DNA from: Sulfitobacter sp. HGT1
Lineage (GTDB): Bacteria > Pseudomonadota > Alphaproteobacteria > Rhodobacterales > Rhodobacteraceae
DNA length: 64,000 bases
Direction: 5' to 3'
NCBI RefSeq assembly: GCF_013282155.1
Contig: NZ_BLWI01000012.1
Span: forward strand, 62,001-126,000
The notes under the pieces are model-generated. The model was not told where the DNA came from and searched no databases. It was given only the letters and a program-made list of their open reading frames with translations. Each line of letters begins with the position of its first letter. The first letter of the stretch is position 1. This document shows positions 49,758 through 58,014 of the stretch, one piece after another. The translations under genes were made by a program, and so were the position numbers.

Positions 49758-50245
49758 AGCCCGACCTCGGCCAGAATGAAATCGGCAATCGCAGCGGTGT
49801 CATCCAGATCGAACACGGGGCGGTCCAGCGTCAGAGGCGTGTCGCTTGCGACGGCCCGAATGGTCGGATCATCCGGCGCGATCAGCGGGTTTCCCGGCTC
49901 GGTCCGATAGGCCTCTACCTTGGGGTGGACGTCGCGCTTGTAGCCTTCGATCAACACCAGATCGACCGGGCTTAGCCGTGTCAGCAATGTCTCGAGCGTG
50001 GGTTCGTCCTCGTCGCGCAATTCATGCATCAAGGCGACCCGATTGCGCGAGGCCAGCAGAACTTCGCGGGCACCGGCGATGCGGTGGCGGTGGCTGTCCT
50101 TGCCCGGATGATCGACCTCGAACGTGTGGTGGGCATGTTTGACCGTGGACACGCTAAAGCCACGGCCCGTGATCTCGGCCACCAGCCGTTCCATCAAGCC
50201 GGTCTTGCCCGCGTTCTTCCACCCAGTGACGCCGTAAATCCTCAT
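49754..50245 (-). CDS. mobB: Molybdopterin-guanine dinucleotide biosynthesis adaptor MobB
   Basis: A 163-residue P-loop GTP-binding protein that assists MobA in forming the guanine dinucleotide cofactor. The Walker A loop is VTGWKNAGKTGLMERL at the N-terminus, followed by STVKHAHHTFEVD and the LVLIEGYKRDVHPKVE signature. The ATG at 50245 overlaps the mobA stop (ATGA); the open frame extends upstream but homology starts here. Its own stop overlaps the moeA fusion start (TTGA). Confidence 0.94.
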   Translation of the reverse strand: MRIYGVTGWKNAGKTGLMERLVAEITGRGFSVSTVKHAHHTFEVDHPGKDSHRHRIAGAREVLLASRNRVALMHELRDEDEPTLETLLTRLSPVDLVLIEGYKRDVHPKVEAYRTEPGNPLIAPDDPTIRAVASDTPLTLDRPVFDLDDTAAIADFILAEVGL

Positions 50246-50844
50246 AGCATGCCCTTTGCAATTTCCAGATCTTCCGGCGTGTTCACATTGAAAAACGCGG
50301 CCTCGTGAGGGAACAGTGCTTCGCGGCCCTGATGCTGCTGGGTCCACATGACCACCTTGCGCAAGCCCCCCTGCAAGGCGGCACGCAGATCATCGCGCAA
50401 GGCAACGGGCCACAGCCCGAATGTCGGGTGGCGCGCAGTGCCGCGGGTCGCATCAGGCGTTGCGGCCAGAACCAGCGGATGGGTCATGCCTTCGCTGGCA
50501 AGCAGCAGACGGGGCACCAGATCGCCGGGAAAAAACGGTGTGTCCGCAGCGGCAGTCACAATCGTATCCGCCCCGCGCGCGGCGGCCCAATCCATCCCGG
50601 CAAGCACCCCTGCCAAGGGCCCAACGAAACCGTCGATACTGTCAGGCAGAACCGGCAAATTCAGGCCGTCAAACCGCGCCGCATCGCCATTGGCATTCAA
50701 GGCCAGCTCAGCGACCTGCGGCGACAGGCGTTCGATGACATGGGACAGCAATGTCTTGCCACCAAGGGTCAGCAACCCCTTGTCGCCGCCCCCCATGCGC
50801 GTCGCCTGACCGCCAGCCAGAATAACCCCAAGTGGTTGTTTCAT
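50242..50844 (-). CDS. mobA: Molybdenum cofactor guanylyltransferase
   Basis: A 200-residue nucleotidyltransferase joining GMP to molybdopterin to make the bis-MGD cofactor used by formate dehydrogenase and DMSO-reductase family enzymes. The GTP-binding start is LGVILAGGQATRMGGGDKGLL and the metal Asp is probably in TAAADTPFFP. The ATG at 50844 overlaps the fdhD stop (ATGA). It is second in the operon. Confidence 0.94.
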   Translation of the reverse strand: MKQPLGVILAGGQATRMGGGDKGLLTLGGKTLLSHVIERLSPQVAELALNANGDAARFDGLNLPVLPDSIDGFVGPLAGVLAGMDWAAARGADTIVTAAADTPFFPGDLVPRLLLASEGMTHPLVLAATPDATRGTARHPTFGLWPVALRDDLRAALQGGLRKVVMWTQQHQGREALFPHEAAFFNVNTPEDLEIAKGML

Positions 50845-51728
50845 TCCGACCCCTTTCGGCCTGCGCGTTTCGGTTCATCCACGATCAAATCGGGGTCGGC
50901 GTCGCGCACAAGACGGTCCTCGCCAGCAAGGCAGACAAAGCGTTTGCCTTTCATCCGGCCAATCAAGGTCAACCCGACCTGATTGGCGATTTCGACACCC
51001 CATGCGGTGAACCCGGAGCGGGACGCCAGCACAGGTATGCCCATCATCGCGGTCTTGATCACCATCTCCGAGGTCAGACGCCCCGTGGTATAAAGAATCT
51101 TGTCATCGGCGCGCACTTTTTCAGAAAGCATCCAGCCTGCGATTTTATCGACGGCGTTGTGACGCCCGACATCTTCCATATAAACCAACGGCTTGTCGCC
51201 TTGGCACAGGATGGTGCCGTGAATTGCACCTGCCTCAAGATACAGGCTGGGTGTGCGGTTGATCTGCGCGCTCAGACGGTAGAGCCACGAGGTATGCACG
51301 GGCGTTGCGGGCAGGCTGACGCCCTCGAGCCCTTCCATCATGTCACCGAACACCGTGCCGACAGCGCAGCCACTGGTGCGGGTTTTCTTGCGCATCTTGT
51401 CTTCGTAATCGGTTTTCCGGGCGGTGCGCACCACAACGACCTCAAGGTCTTCGTCATAGTCTACGCGGGTGATTTCGTCATTGTCGCGCAACATGCCCTG
51501 ATTGCGCAAAAACCCAAGCGCGAGGTATTCGGGATAGTCCCCGATGGTCATGGCCGTCACGATTTCCTGTGAATTCAGAAAAATCGTCAGGGGCCGTTCT
51601 TCAACCACATTGATGGTCAATTCAGCGCCCGTGTGATCGCGCCCCTTTACAGCACGGGTCAGGCGCGCGGCCCCCGGTTGCGGAGCGATCAGATAGGCGT
51701 CGGTGTCAGTGTCTGCAGACAATTGCAT
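50841..51728 (-). CDS. fdhD: Formate dehydrogenase accessory sulfurtransferase FdhD
   Basis: A 295-residue sulfurtransferase that moves sulfur from IscS to the molybdenum cofactor before insertion into formate dehydrogenase. The conserved GRHNAVDKIAGWML and LTSEMVIKTA regions are intact. The usual CxxC is C121-A-V-G124 here, so only the first Cys remains. The ATG at 51728 gives normal length. It heads the operon fdhD-mobA-mobB-moeA and is divergent from azlC with 48 bases between the starts. The formate dehydrogenase genes themselves are outside the window. Confidence 0.92.
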   Translation of the reverse strand: MQLSADTDTDAYLIAPQPGAARLTRAVKGRDHTGAELTINVVEERPLTIFLNSQEIVTAMTIGDYPEYLALGFLRNQGMLRDNDEITRVDYDEDLEVVVVRTARKTDYEDKMRKKTRTSGCAVGTVFGDMMEGLEGVSLPATPVHTSWLYRLSAQINRTPSLYLEAGAIHGTILCQGDKPLVYMEDVGRHNAVDKIAGWMLSEKVRADDKILYTTGRLTSEMVIKTAMMGIPVLASRSGFTAWGVEIANQVGLTLIGRMKGKRFVCLAGEDRLVRDADPDLIVDEPKRAGRKGSE

Positions 51729-51776
51729 CCCCCTCGGACGGCGGCTAAGGATATGAAGGTAATCTAGGGGTAAACC

Positions 51777-52499
51777 ATGGCCATCACCACCACGAAATCG
51801 GCCTTCCGCAAGGGGCTGGCCGATGCGGCACCCTTTGTCCTGGTCATCATCCCTTTCTCGTCCCTGTTCGGCATTCTTGCCACCGAAGCAGGGCTGAGCG
51901 TGTTTGAAACGCTGGCGTTTTCCGTTGTCGTGATCGCAGGTGCCGCTCAATTCACCGCCCTACAGCTGATGCAGGAACACGCACCGACAGCGATTGTGCT
52001 GGCGTCGGCCCTTGCGGTGAACCTGCGCATGGCGATGTATTCGGCGTCCCTGACCCCCTATATCGGTGCCGCCCCGCTTTGGCAGCGCGCGCTGGCGGCC
52101 TATCTGACGGTTGACCAATCCTATGTCTGCTCGATGGCGCAATATGAGAAAGAGCCGGACATGACGATCCCGCAGCGGATGTCGTATTTCTTTGGCTGCG
52201 TGACGCCGATCGTGCCGCTTTGGTATCTGTTCACGCTGGTCGGCGCATTGCTGGGCACACAAATCCCCGACAGCTGGGCGTTGGACTTTGCCCTGCCCAT
52301 CACGTTTCTGGCAATGATCGCACCGATGTTTCGCACGCCTGCACATGTGGTTGCAGCGCTCGTTGCATCGATTGCAGCCCTTGCAACCGCAAGCGTGCCC
52401 TATTCGCTGGGCCTGATTCTGGCGGGGATGGCAGGCATGATCGCGGGGGCCCAGACCGAAGTCTGGCTGGTTCGCCGCGCAGAGAGGACCGCAGGATGA
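51777..52499 (+). CDS. azlC: AzlC family branched-chain amino acid exporter, large subunit
   Basis: A 240-residue inner-membrane protein with about seven hydrophobic helices. The early ADAAPFVLVIIPFSSLFGILATEAGLS and the conserved NLRMAMYSASLTPYI and SYVCSM...FGC region are family marks. With AzlD it exports branched-chain amino acids or analogues (as YgaZH do for valine). The ATG at 51777 fits the helix pattern. The stop overlaps azlD (ATGA). Confidence 0.9.
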   Translation: MAITTTKSAFRKGLADAAPFVLVIIPFSSLFGILATEAGLSVFETLAFSVVVIAGAAQFTALQLMQEHAPTAIVLASALAVNLRMAMYSASLTPYIGAAPLWQRALAAYLTVDQSYVCSMAQYEKEPDMTIPQRMSYFFGCVTPIVPLWYLFTLVGALLGTQIPDSWALDFALPITFLAMIAPMFRTPAHVVAALVASIAALATASVPYSLGLILAGMAGMIAGAQTEVWLVRRAERTAG

Positions 52500-52822
52500 T
52501 CGACAAAACCACATTATGGATCGTGATCATCTGCCTTGGCATCGGCAGCTTTGGCTTGCGCTTTGTTTTTACCGGATTGGTGGGCGACCGCGAGATGCCC
52601 GCATGGCTGCTGCGCCATCTGCGCTATACCGCCGTTGCCATCCTGCCCGCATTGGTGGCCCCGCAGGTCATTGCCCCTGCTGCGACGGGGGGCCAATTTG
52701 ACCCCGCGCGTTTCGCAGCAGCGGCTGTTGCCCTAGCCGTTGGCGTTCTTACCAAGAACGTTTTGCTGGCGATTATTAGCGGGGCCGGGACCTTGTACAG
52801 TCTCTTGTGGCTGCTGGGATAA
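52496..52822 (+). CDS. azlD: AzlD family small subunit of branched-chain amino acid exporter
   Basis: A 108-residue membrane protein with about four helices: TTLWIVIICLGIGSFGLRFVF, RHLRYTAVAILPALVAPQVI, FAAAAVALAVGVLTKNVLLAII and SGAGTLYSLLWLL. It is the standard partner of AzlC; its ATG overlaps the azlC stop. Its last 90 bases overlap the 3' end of the convergent lipoprotein gene, an unusually long overlap for this genome. Confidence 0.9.
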   Translation: MIDKTTLWIVIICLGIGSFGLRFVFTGLVGDREMPAWLLRHLRYTAVAILPALVAPQVIAPAATGGQFDPARFAAAAVALAVGVLTKNVLLAIISGAGTLYSLLWLLG

Positions 52823-53413
52823 CTGGCCAGCGCGCACCGCATCAATCACATCACCATCGTCGTTTTCGTAATATTTGTCGGTGCTGACATTTGGCAGACT
52901 GCCAAATTGCTCGGACAGGCTGACCGGATAGAATGTCTTGCTGATCCCCTCGAAACCGGGAATCTGAGACAGCAATGCCGAGGTTGAATTGGCGCAATAG
53001 GCACCGGGCACCTGACCATTCGCCATCACCAGCTTTAGCACCTGTTCGGCTTGGGCGTCGGAGACTGGAACAGTCTGGCTGATCACGTGGAATGTGCTGC
53101 GGGCATGGGCTGATTTATAGGCTTGTATCCATTTCGGAGACATCCCGTATAAAACATCGCCCCGCTCGACCACGCGGGGGTCGCGGAAGGACCCTGCCGG
53201 ATCAAAGATCACCTGCTGGGATCCGTTGACAACCAACGCCGTATGCCCGCCGTTGCCAGACCGGTTGTTCACCATGGTCATCAGGGTCAGGGATTTGGGC
53301 CCCGGCGCGGAGTAGGCCGCAGATGCGACCTCGGCCAGGGAATTGTCGGTGCCGGTATCGTTGGCACAAGCCGAAAGCGTGGCTACGCAGGCCAATGCCA
53401 TCCAAATGCGCAT
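52733..53413 (-). CDS. Lipoprotein with possible permuted papain-like (NlpC/P60-type) fold
   Basis: A 226-residue exported lipoprotein. The signal peptide MRIWMALACVATLSAC ends in an LSAC lipobox. The mature part has GHTALVV with a candidate His and, about 80 residues later, GAYCANSTSALL with a candidate Cys, an order seen in permuted NlpC/P60 enzymes; catalytic function is inference. The last 30 residues (Gln/Pro/Asn-rich) lie in the 90 bases shared with azlD and are probably a recent readthrough tail. It stands alone. Confidence 0.7.
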   Translation of the reverse strand: MRIWMALACVATLSACANDTGTDNSLAEVASAAYSAPGPKSLTLMTMVNNRSGNGGHTALVVNGSQQVIFDPAGSFRDPRVVERGDVLYGMSPKWIQAYKSAHARSTFHVISQTVPVSDAQAEQVLKLVMANGQVPGAYCANSTSALLSQIPGFEGISKTFYPVSLSEQFGSLPNVSTDKYYENDDGDVIDAVRAGQLSQQPQETVQGPGPANNRQQNVLGKNANG

Positions 53414-53445
53414 GTGAATGTCCTGCAAAATAGGGTCGATACGTC

Positions 53446-53580
53446 TTAGCGGGCGAAGATCGCCATAAAGACAAGAATACCGATGATCACGATGGAGGAC
53501 CATTTGACCCAGTTCATGAAGCTGTCAAAGGTCTTTTCCTGCGACGTGGTATCCATGGAGCCGTGTTCATGCTTGGCCAT
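53446..53580 (-). CDS. aa3-type cytochrome c oxidase subunit IV
   Basis: A 44-residue single-helix membrane protein, MAKHEHGSMDTTSQEKTFDSF followed by MNWVKWSSIVIIGILVFMAIFAR. It matches the small fourth subunit seen in Rhodobacter and Paracoccus aa3 oxidases. Its role in the complex is minor or regulatory. The ATG at 53580 is clear, and the main oxidase genes lie elsewhere. It sits 32 bases upstream of the lipoprotein start on the same strand. Confidence 0.9.
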   Translation of the reverse strand: MAKHEHGSMDTTSQEKTFDSFMNWVKWSSIVIIGILVFMAIFAR

Positions 53581-53671
53581 ATTCGTAATCCTTTGACTTG
53601 GTGTTCGTTCCAATTTGAAAACGTGGTTACTGCATTCGGACAGCCATGTCACGATGTCAACGCGCACGATC

Positions 53672-54157
53672 TTATGAGTTTTTTGTCTGCGTCTTGGCTG
53701 CATCAGCCTCGATATCCGCGATCAGCCGGAATCCGATGCGATTCGCGGGCTTTTCGCTTTCGGTCTTGGGCAAGGCACGCAGGGCGACGTTCAGCTGGCT
53801 GACATGTTGCACCAGTTGCATTCGTCCCCCGCCCCCGTCCTGACCGTAAAAGGTAACGATGTCGGGGTCGAAATATCCCATGCCTTCGATGCGCAAAACA
53901 CCGGCGTCACCCCCCGCAAACCCCATGGCGACCTCGTGATCCCCATCCAGCTGTTCCTCAAAATTCTTGAGGTACAGCACAACCCGTTCATAGGCCCATT
54001 GCGCCGGAGATTTCCGCGCTGCGGGCGTATCGGTCATGCCGCTTGGCACCGCTTGTTCGCTTGCATTGCGCTGCGCGGGGTCGGTGTGAACCTCGTGCAG
54101 GCGGGGCAAAACATCGGCTTCCGCAGCCTCTGCTGCGGTTCTGATCATATCATCCAT
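53672..54157 (-). CDS. DUF6173 family protein
   Basis: A 161-residue soluble protein I recognise as a Rhodobacteraceae conserved family (DUF6173). The core SPAQWAYERVVLYLKNFEEQL, EVAMGFAGGDAGVLRIEGMG and YFDPDIVTFYG, then QLVQHVSQLNVALRALPK, is characteristic. No function is known to me. The ATG at 54157 overlaps the MBL hydrolase stop by eight bases (ATGGATGA), so the two are co-translated. It is third in the acyl-CoA dehydrogenase operon. Confidence 0.75.
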   Translation of the reverse strand: MDDMIRTAAEAAEADVLPRLHEVHTDPAQRNASEQAVPSGMTDTPAARKSPAQWAYERVVLYLKNFEEQLDGDHEVAMGFAGGDAGVLRIEGMGYFDPDIVTFYGQDGGGGRMQLVQHVSQLNVALRALPKTESEKPANRIGFRLIADIEADAAKTQTKNS

Positions 54158-55211
54158 GCGCTTGGTCCGTTGCCTGATATACCCATGCGCCATCTTCGGC
54201 CCGCAAGTCACGTGTGGCAAGCCCGGTTTGGTACAGATGACTTAGATGTGCGACAGACTCGACCAACGCCAGCCCGTATTCCTCTTCGCCGATTTTGCGT
54301 TTGAACAAGGTCGGAAAGCATTCGGATGCGGATTTCGGCGTATCGATATATTTGACCAACCGCTTCAGCGCGCCGTGGTGGTTGTCGATCAACTGGCGCA
54401 TCCGCGTGGGCAACCCCGTGAAGGGCAGTTTATGCCCGCCCAGCACCAGATGATCCTCGCGGCCCATCGGGGCCAGCCGTTCGCAAGCCTCAAGCCATTC
54501 GCCAATCGGGTCGGCCATGGGTTCGGTCGCATAGACACCGACATTGGGGCTGATCGACGGCAAAATCTGATCGCCCGCAATGACCAAATTGTCATCCCTG
54601 CTCCAGAATGTTGCGTGTTCGGGGGCGTGACCATTGCCCATGTGCACGTCAAACACCCGACCGCCAATGGTGATCTGATCATCCTGCTTGATACGGGTGA
54701 ACCCCAAAGGCAGCGGATCGACGATATCGGCAAAGTTGAAGGGCCGCTCCGTCGCGCGTTTTGCGTACAGGTCAGGGTCCATGCCCGACATCTTGTAAAA
54801 CGCCAGTGTTTCCGCAGCCGGGGTCTTTTGGGCATCCAGCGTCAACATGCGCGCCGTCAGCCAGGCCGTGCGCGTTGTAACCAGTTCGGCCCCGTGTTCG
54901 GTCTGGAACCAGCCCGCCAGCCCGATGTGATCGGGGTGGTGATGTGTCACGATCACCCGCGAAACCGGCTTGCCGCCAAGCGGGCCTGCCATCAGATCGG
55001 ACCAAGTTGCCTTGGCCTTCTTGGACGAAAATCCGGTGTCGATGATCGTCCAGCTGTCGCCTTCGTCAAAGGCATAGACGTTCACATGGTCCAGCTTCAT
55101 CGGCAACGGCAAGCGCATCCACAGAACACCGGGGGCGACCTCGACCGCCTCGTTACCGGCAGGCGGCATATCCCAAGGATAACGCAGGCCCACGTGCTTT
55201 TTAACGGTCAT
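54150..55211 (-). CDS. MBL-fold metallo-hydrolase
   Basis: A 353-residue metallo-beta-lactamase-fold protein. The zinc motif VTHHHPDHIGLAGW is present, with the later His in MGNGHAPEHATFW and the Asp in LVIAGDQILP; a winged C-terminal extension (RQLIDNHHGALKRLVKY) resembles LACTB2-type hydrolases. The natural substrate is unknown, but being coupled to an acyl-CoA dehydrogenase suggests a thioester hydrolase. The ATG at 55211 overlaps the dehydrogenase stop by one base (TGATG). Confidence 0.88.
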   Translation of the reverse strand: MTVKKHVGLRYPWDMPPAGNEAVEVAPGVLWMRLPLPMKLDHVNVYAFDEGDSWTIIDTGFSSKKAKATWSDLMAGPLGGKPVSRVIVTHHHPDHIGLAGWFQTEHGAELVTTRTAWLTARMLTLDAQKTPAAETLAFYKMSGMDPDLYAKRATERPFNFADIVDPLPLGFTRIKQDDQITIGGRVFDVHMGNGHAPEHATFWSRDDNLVIAGDQILPSISPNVGVYATEPMADPIGEWLEACERLAPMGREDHLVLGGHKLPFTGLPTRMRQLIDNHHGALKRLVKYIDTPKSASECFPTLFKRKIGEEEYGLALVESVAHLSHLYQTGLATRDLRAEDGAWVYQATDQAHG

Positions 55212-56926
55212 CAAGCGGTCAGTTCGTCAATGGACAGCGCAAAGAGGTCATCTGCGCCCGACTGCGCATGCACCAACAGCCCCGCATGTTCGGGCAACAA
55301 CCGCAGAATATAGAACCGCGCCAGTTTTTCACGCGCACCACCCTTGTCGGCCAGCGCCGCCTTGAGGTGCAAATGCCCGCCCAAGACCCGTGCAAAAGCC
55401 CGCAGATACGGCACGGCACCGGCAAAACGCGTGTCCATGTTGTCTTGGGCAACCAGCCATTCGGTGGCCTCGCGCAGGGTTTCTGTCGCCTGCCAGACCG
55501 CGTCAGCCATGTTCGGGAACGCCTCGCGCGCGGCTTCGGCATGGGCTTCGATTTCGTCCATGAGACGGTTTGCCGCCTCGCCGCCATCCATCATCTTGCG
55601 CGCCACAAGGTCCATCGCCTGAATGCCGTTCGTGCCCTCGTAAATCGCCGTCACGCGGACATCGCGGCAGAATTGCGCAGCGCCGGTTTCTTCGATCACG
55701 CCCATGCCGCCATGCACCTGCACCCCCATTTGCGACACCTCGATCCCGACATCGGTGCCGAACGCCTTGGTGATCGGGGTCAGGAAGGCCGCGCGCGATT
55801 TCCACTCGGCCTCTCCGGTGGCATTGGTCATGTCGATGGCCACGGCACAGCTGGCCGCGATGGCCCGCGCCGCAAAGGTTTCGGCCTTCATCGTCATCAG
55901 CATCCGGCGCACATCGGCGTGGTCAACGATGGTGCCAGACCCGTCGGGTTTGATATTCTTGCCCTGCTTGCGGTCCAGCGCATAGGACAGCGCATGTTGA
56001 TAGGCCGCCTCGGCAACACCGATACCTTGCTCGCCAACCCCAAGTCGCGCGTTGTTCATCATGGTGAACATCGCAGCCATACCGCCTTGTTCGGGGCCAA
56101 CCAGCCAACCGATAGCCTTGTCATATTGCATCACACATGTTGGCGATCCGTGCAGGCCCATCTTATGCTCGAGGCTGACAACCTGCAGCGTGTTTCTGGC
56201 CCCCAGACTGCCATCTTCGTTTGGCAGGAACTTGGGCACCAGAAACAGGCTGATCCCTTTTGTGCCCGCAGGCGCACCGGGCAGACGCGCAAGCACCAGA
56301 TGGCAGACGTTGTCGGCGAAATCATTGTCGCCCCAGCTGATATAGATTTTCTGACCCGAGATGCTGAACGTCCCGTCGCCGTTGTCTTCGGCCTTTGAGG
56401 AAAGCGCGCCCACGTCCGACCCGGCCTGCGGTTCGGTCAGGTTCATCGTGCCGGTCCATTCGCCGCTGATCAGCTTGGGCAGATACAGTTCCTTGATCGC
56501 GTCGCTGGCATGGTGTTCCAGCGCCTCGATCTGGCCCTGGCTCATCAACGGGGCCAGTTGCAGCGATAGACACGCGCCGCTCATCATTTCGTTCACGGCG
56601 CTGGCCATGGTCAGGGGCAGGCCCATCCCGCCATATTCCGGGTCCGCACTGATCCCGATCCAACCGCCCTCTGCGATGGCTTTGAACCCGTCAGCATAAC
56701 CGGGCGACGTGCGCACAACACCGTTTTCCAGTCTGGCCGGCTGAAGGTCACCGGGGCGCTGCAAGGGGGCCATGATATCGTTGCACAATTTGCCCGCTTC
56801 TTCCAGAATCGCCCGGCTCACATCATCTGTGGCATCTGCGAACTTGTCCGTGGCACGCACGTCATCAAACCCGACAATATGGTTGAACAGAAAATTATAA
56901 TCCTCAACGGGGGCGCGGTATGGCAT
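55211..56926 (-). CDS. Acyl-CoA dehydrogenase, DmdC-like
   Basis: A 571-residue FAD enzyme. It starts MPYRAPVEDYNFLFNHIVGFD, has the flavin site GTMNLTEPQAGSDVG and the catalytic Glu in AIYEGTNGIQAMD, and a C-terminal extension of the DmdC type. DmdC oxidises methylmercaptopropionyl-CoA in DMSP demethylation; other ACADs of this clade handle ordinary acyl-CoA, so the substrate is open. The ATG at 56926 has a perfect AAGGAGG six bases upstream. It heads an operon with the MBL hydrolase and DUF6173. Confidence 0.87.
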   Translation of the reverse strand: MPYRAPVEDYNFLFNHIVGFDDVRATDKFADATDDVSRAILEEAGKLCNDIMAPLQRPGDLQPARLENGVVRTSPGYADGFKAIAEGGWIGISADPEYGGMGLPLTMASAVNEMMSGACLSLQLAPLMSQGQIEALEHHASDAIKELYLPKLISGEWTGTMNLTEPQAGSDVGALSSKAEDNGDGTFSISGQKIYISWGDNDFADNVCHLVLARLPGAPAGTKGISLFLVPKFLPNEDGSLGARNTLQVVSLEHKMGLHGSPTCVMQYDKAIGWLVGPEQGGMAAMFTMMNNARLGVGEQGIGVAEAAYQHALSYALDRKQGKNIKPDGSGTIVDHADVRRMLMTMKAETFAARAIAASCAVAIDMTNATGEAEWKSRAAFLTPITKAFGTDVGIEVSQMGVQVHGGMGVIEETGAAQFCRDVRVTAIYEGTNGIQAMDLVARKMMDGGEAANRLMDEIEAHAEAAREAFPNMADAVWQATETLREATEWLVAQDNMDTRFAGAVPYLRAFARVLGGHLHLKAALADKGGAREKLARFYILRLLPEHAGLLVHAQSGADDLFALSIDELTA

Positions 56927-57081
56927 CGTAATTCCTCCTTGGGCCTGCGCGTCTGCTTGGCAAACAGAGCAACGACCTGATAAGCCCATAAACATGAAAC
57001 GGGGGCAGTTTTCCAAGGATGCTGCGACTGGCCCGCCACCGCAACCCGAAACACAGCGTCACAAAGGCTTTGACCGACCCT

Positions 57082-58014
57082 ATGACCGAGATCTTGCAGC
57101 CTGACGCCCGGGGCATCGCCCGCGCCGCCGCCGTTTTGACCGCAGGCGGATTGGTCGCACTGCCCACCGAAACGGTGTACGGGCTGGCCGCAGACGCCCG
57201 CAATGGCACCGCTGTGGCCCGCATTTACGAGGCCAAGGGCCGGCCAAGTTTCAATCCGCTGATTGTGCATCTGGCCGATGCCGAACACGCGCGGCGCTAT
57301 GGCGTCTGGTCTGACAATGCCGAAATCCTTGCTGCTGCATTCTGGCCCGGCCCGCTTACGCTGGTTTTGCCCTTGGCGGATAATCACGGCCTGTCATCGC
57401 TTGTGACGGCGGGGCTGGACAGCGTCGCCCTGCGCGTGCCCGCCCACCCCACCGCACGGGCGATCTTGCAGGCGTTTGACGGCCCCATTGCGGCACCTTC
57501 TGCCAATCCGTCCGGCCGTATCAGCGCCACGACGGCCGCCCATGTGCTGGCCGGGCTGGACGGGCGCATCGACGCGGTTGTGGATGATGGACCTTGCGCC
57601 GTCGGCGTGGAAAGCACCATCATCGGGCTGAACCACGCGACCCCCACATTGCTGCGCGCAGGGGGCCTGCCCGTCGAGGCGATCGAGGCGGCCCTTGGCA
57701 TGCAGATCGACGTGGCTGACGGGGCGGAAATCATCGCGCCGGGGCAAATGGCGTCACATTACGCCCCCGCCGCCCAGGTTCGTCTGGATGCAAAAACCGC
57801 GCTGGACGGTGAAGTCATGCTGGGGTTCGGAGCGGTGGACGGCGACCTTAACCTGTCCCCCTCCGGTGATCTGAGCGAAGCCGCCGCCAACCTGTTTGAT
57901 TGTCTACATGCCTTGGATGCACTGGCCAAACCGATCGCCGTTGCCCCGATTCCCGATCACGGGCTTGGCAGGGCAATCAACGACCGTTTGCGCCGGGCGG
58001 CAGCCCCGCGCTGA
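57082..58014 (+). CDS. L-threonylcarbamoyladenylate synthase (Sua5/YwlC type)
   Basis: A 310-residue enzyme that makes threonylcarbamoyl-AMP from Thr, bicarbonate and ATP for the t6A37 tRNA modification. The YrdC domain is clear (GGLVALPTETVYGLAADARN, EAKGRPSFNPLIVHLAD, APSANPSGRIS) and the C-terminal Sua5 domain follows (SHYAPAAQVRLD). The ATG at 57082 is chosen because the conserved part starts there. It abuts the stop of the convergent yqgE gene. Confidence 0.93.
   Translation: MTEILQPDARGIARAAAVLTAGGLVALPTETVYGLAADARNGTAVARIYEAKGRPSFNPLIVHLADAEHARRYGVWSDNAEILAAAFWPGPLTLVLPLADNHGLSSLVTAGLDSVALRVPAHPTARAILQAFDGPIAAPSANPSGRISATTAAHVLAGLDGRIDAVVDDGPCAVGVESTIIGLNHATPTLLRAGGLPVEAIEAALGMQIDVADGAEIIAPGQMASHYAPAAQVRLDAKTALDGEVMLGFGAVDGDLNLSPSGDLSEAAANLFDCLHALDALAKPIAVAPIPDHGLGRAINDRLRRAAAPR

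Noticed and set aside
52220-52822. A 200-codon open frame covering the azlC end and azlD
   Set aside because: Its first part is a different frame of azlC; only the last 108 codons from the ATG at 52496 are AzlD.
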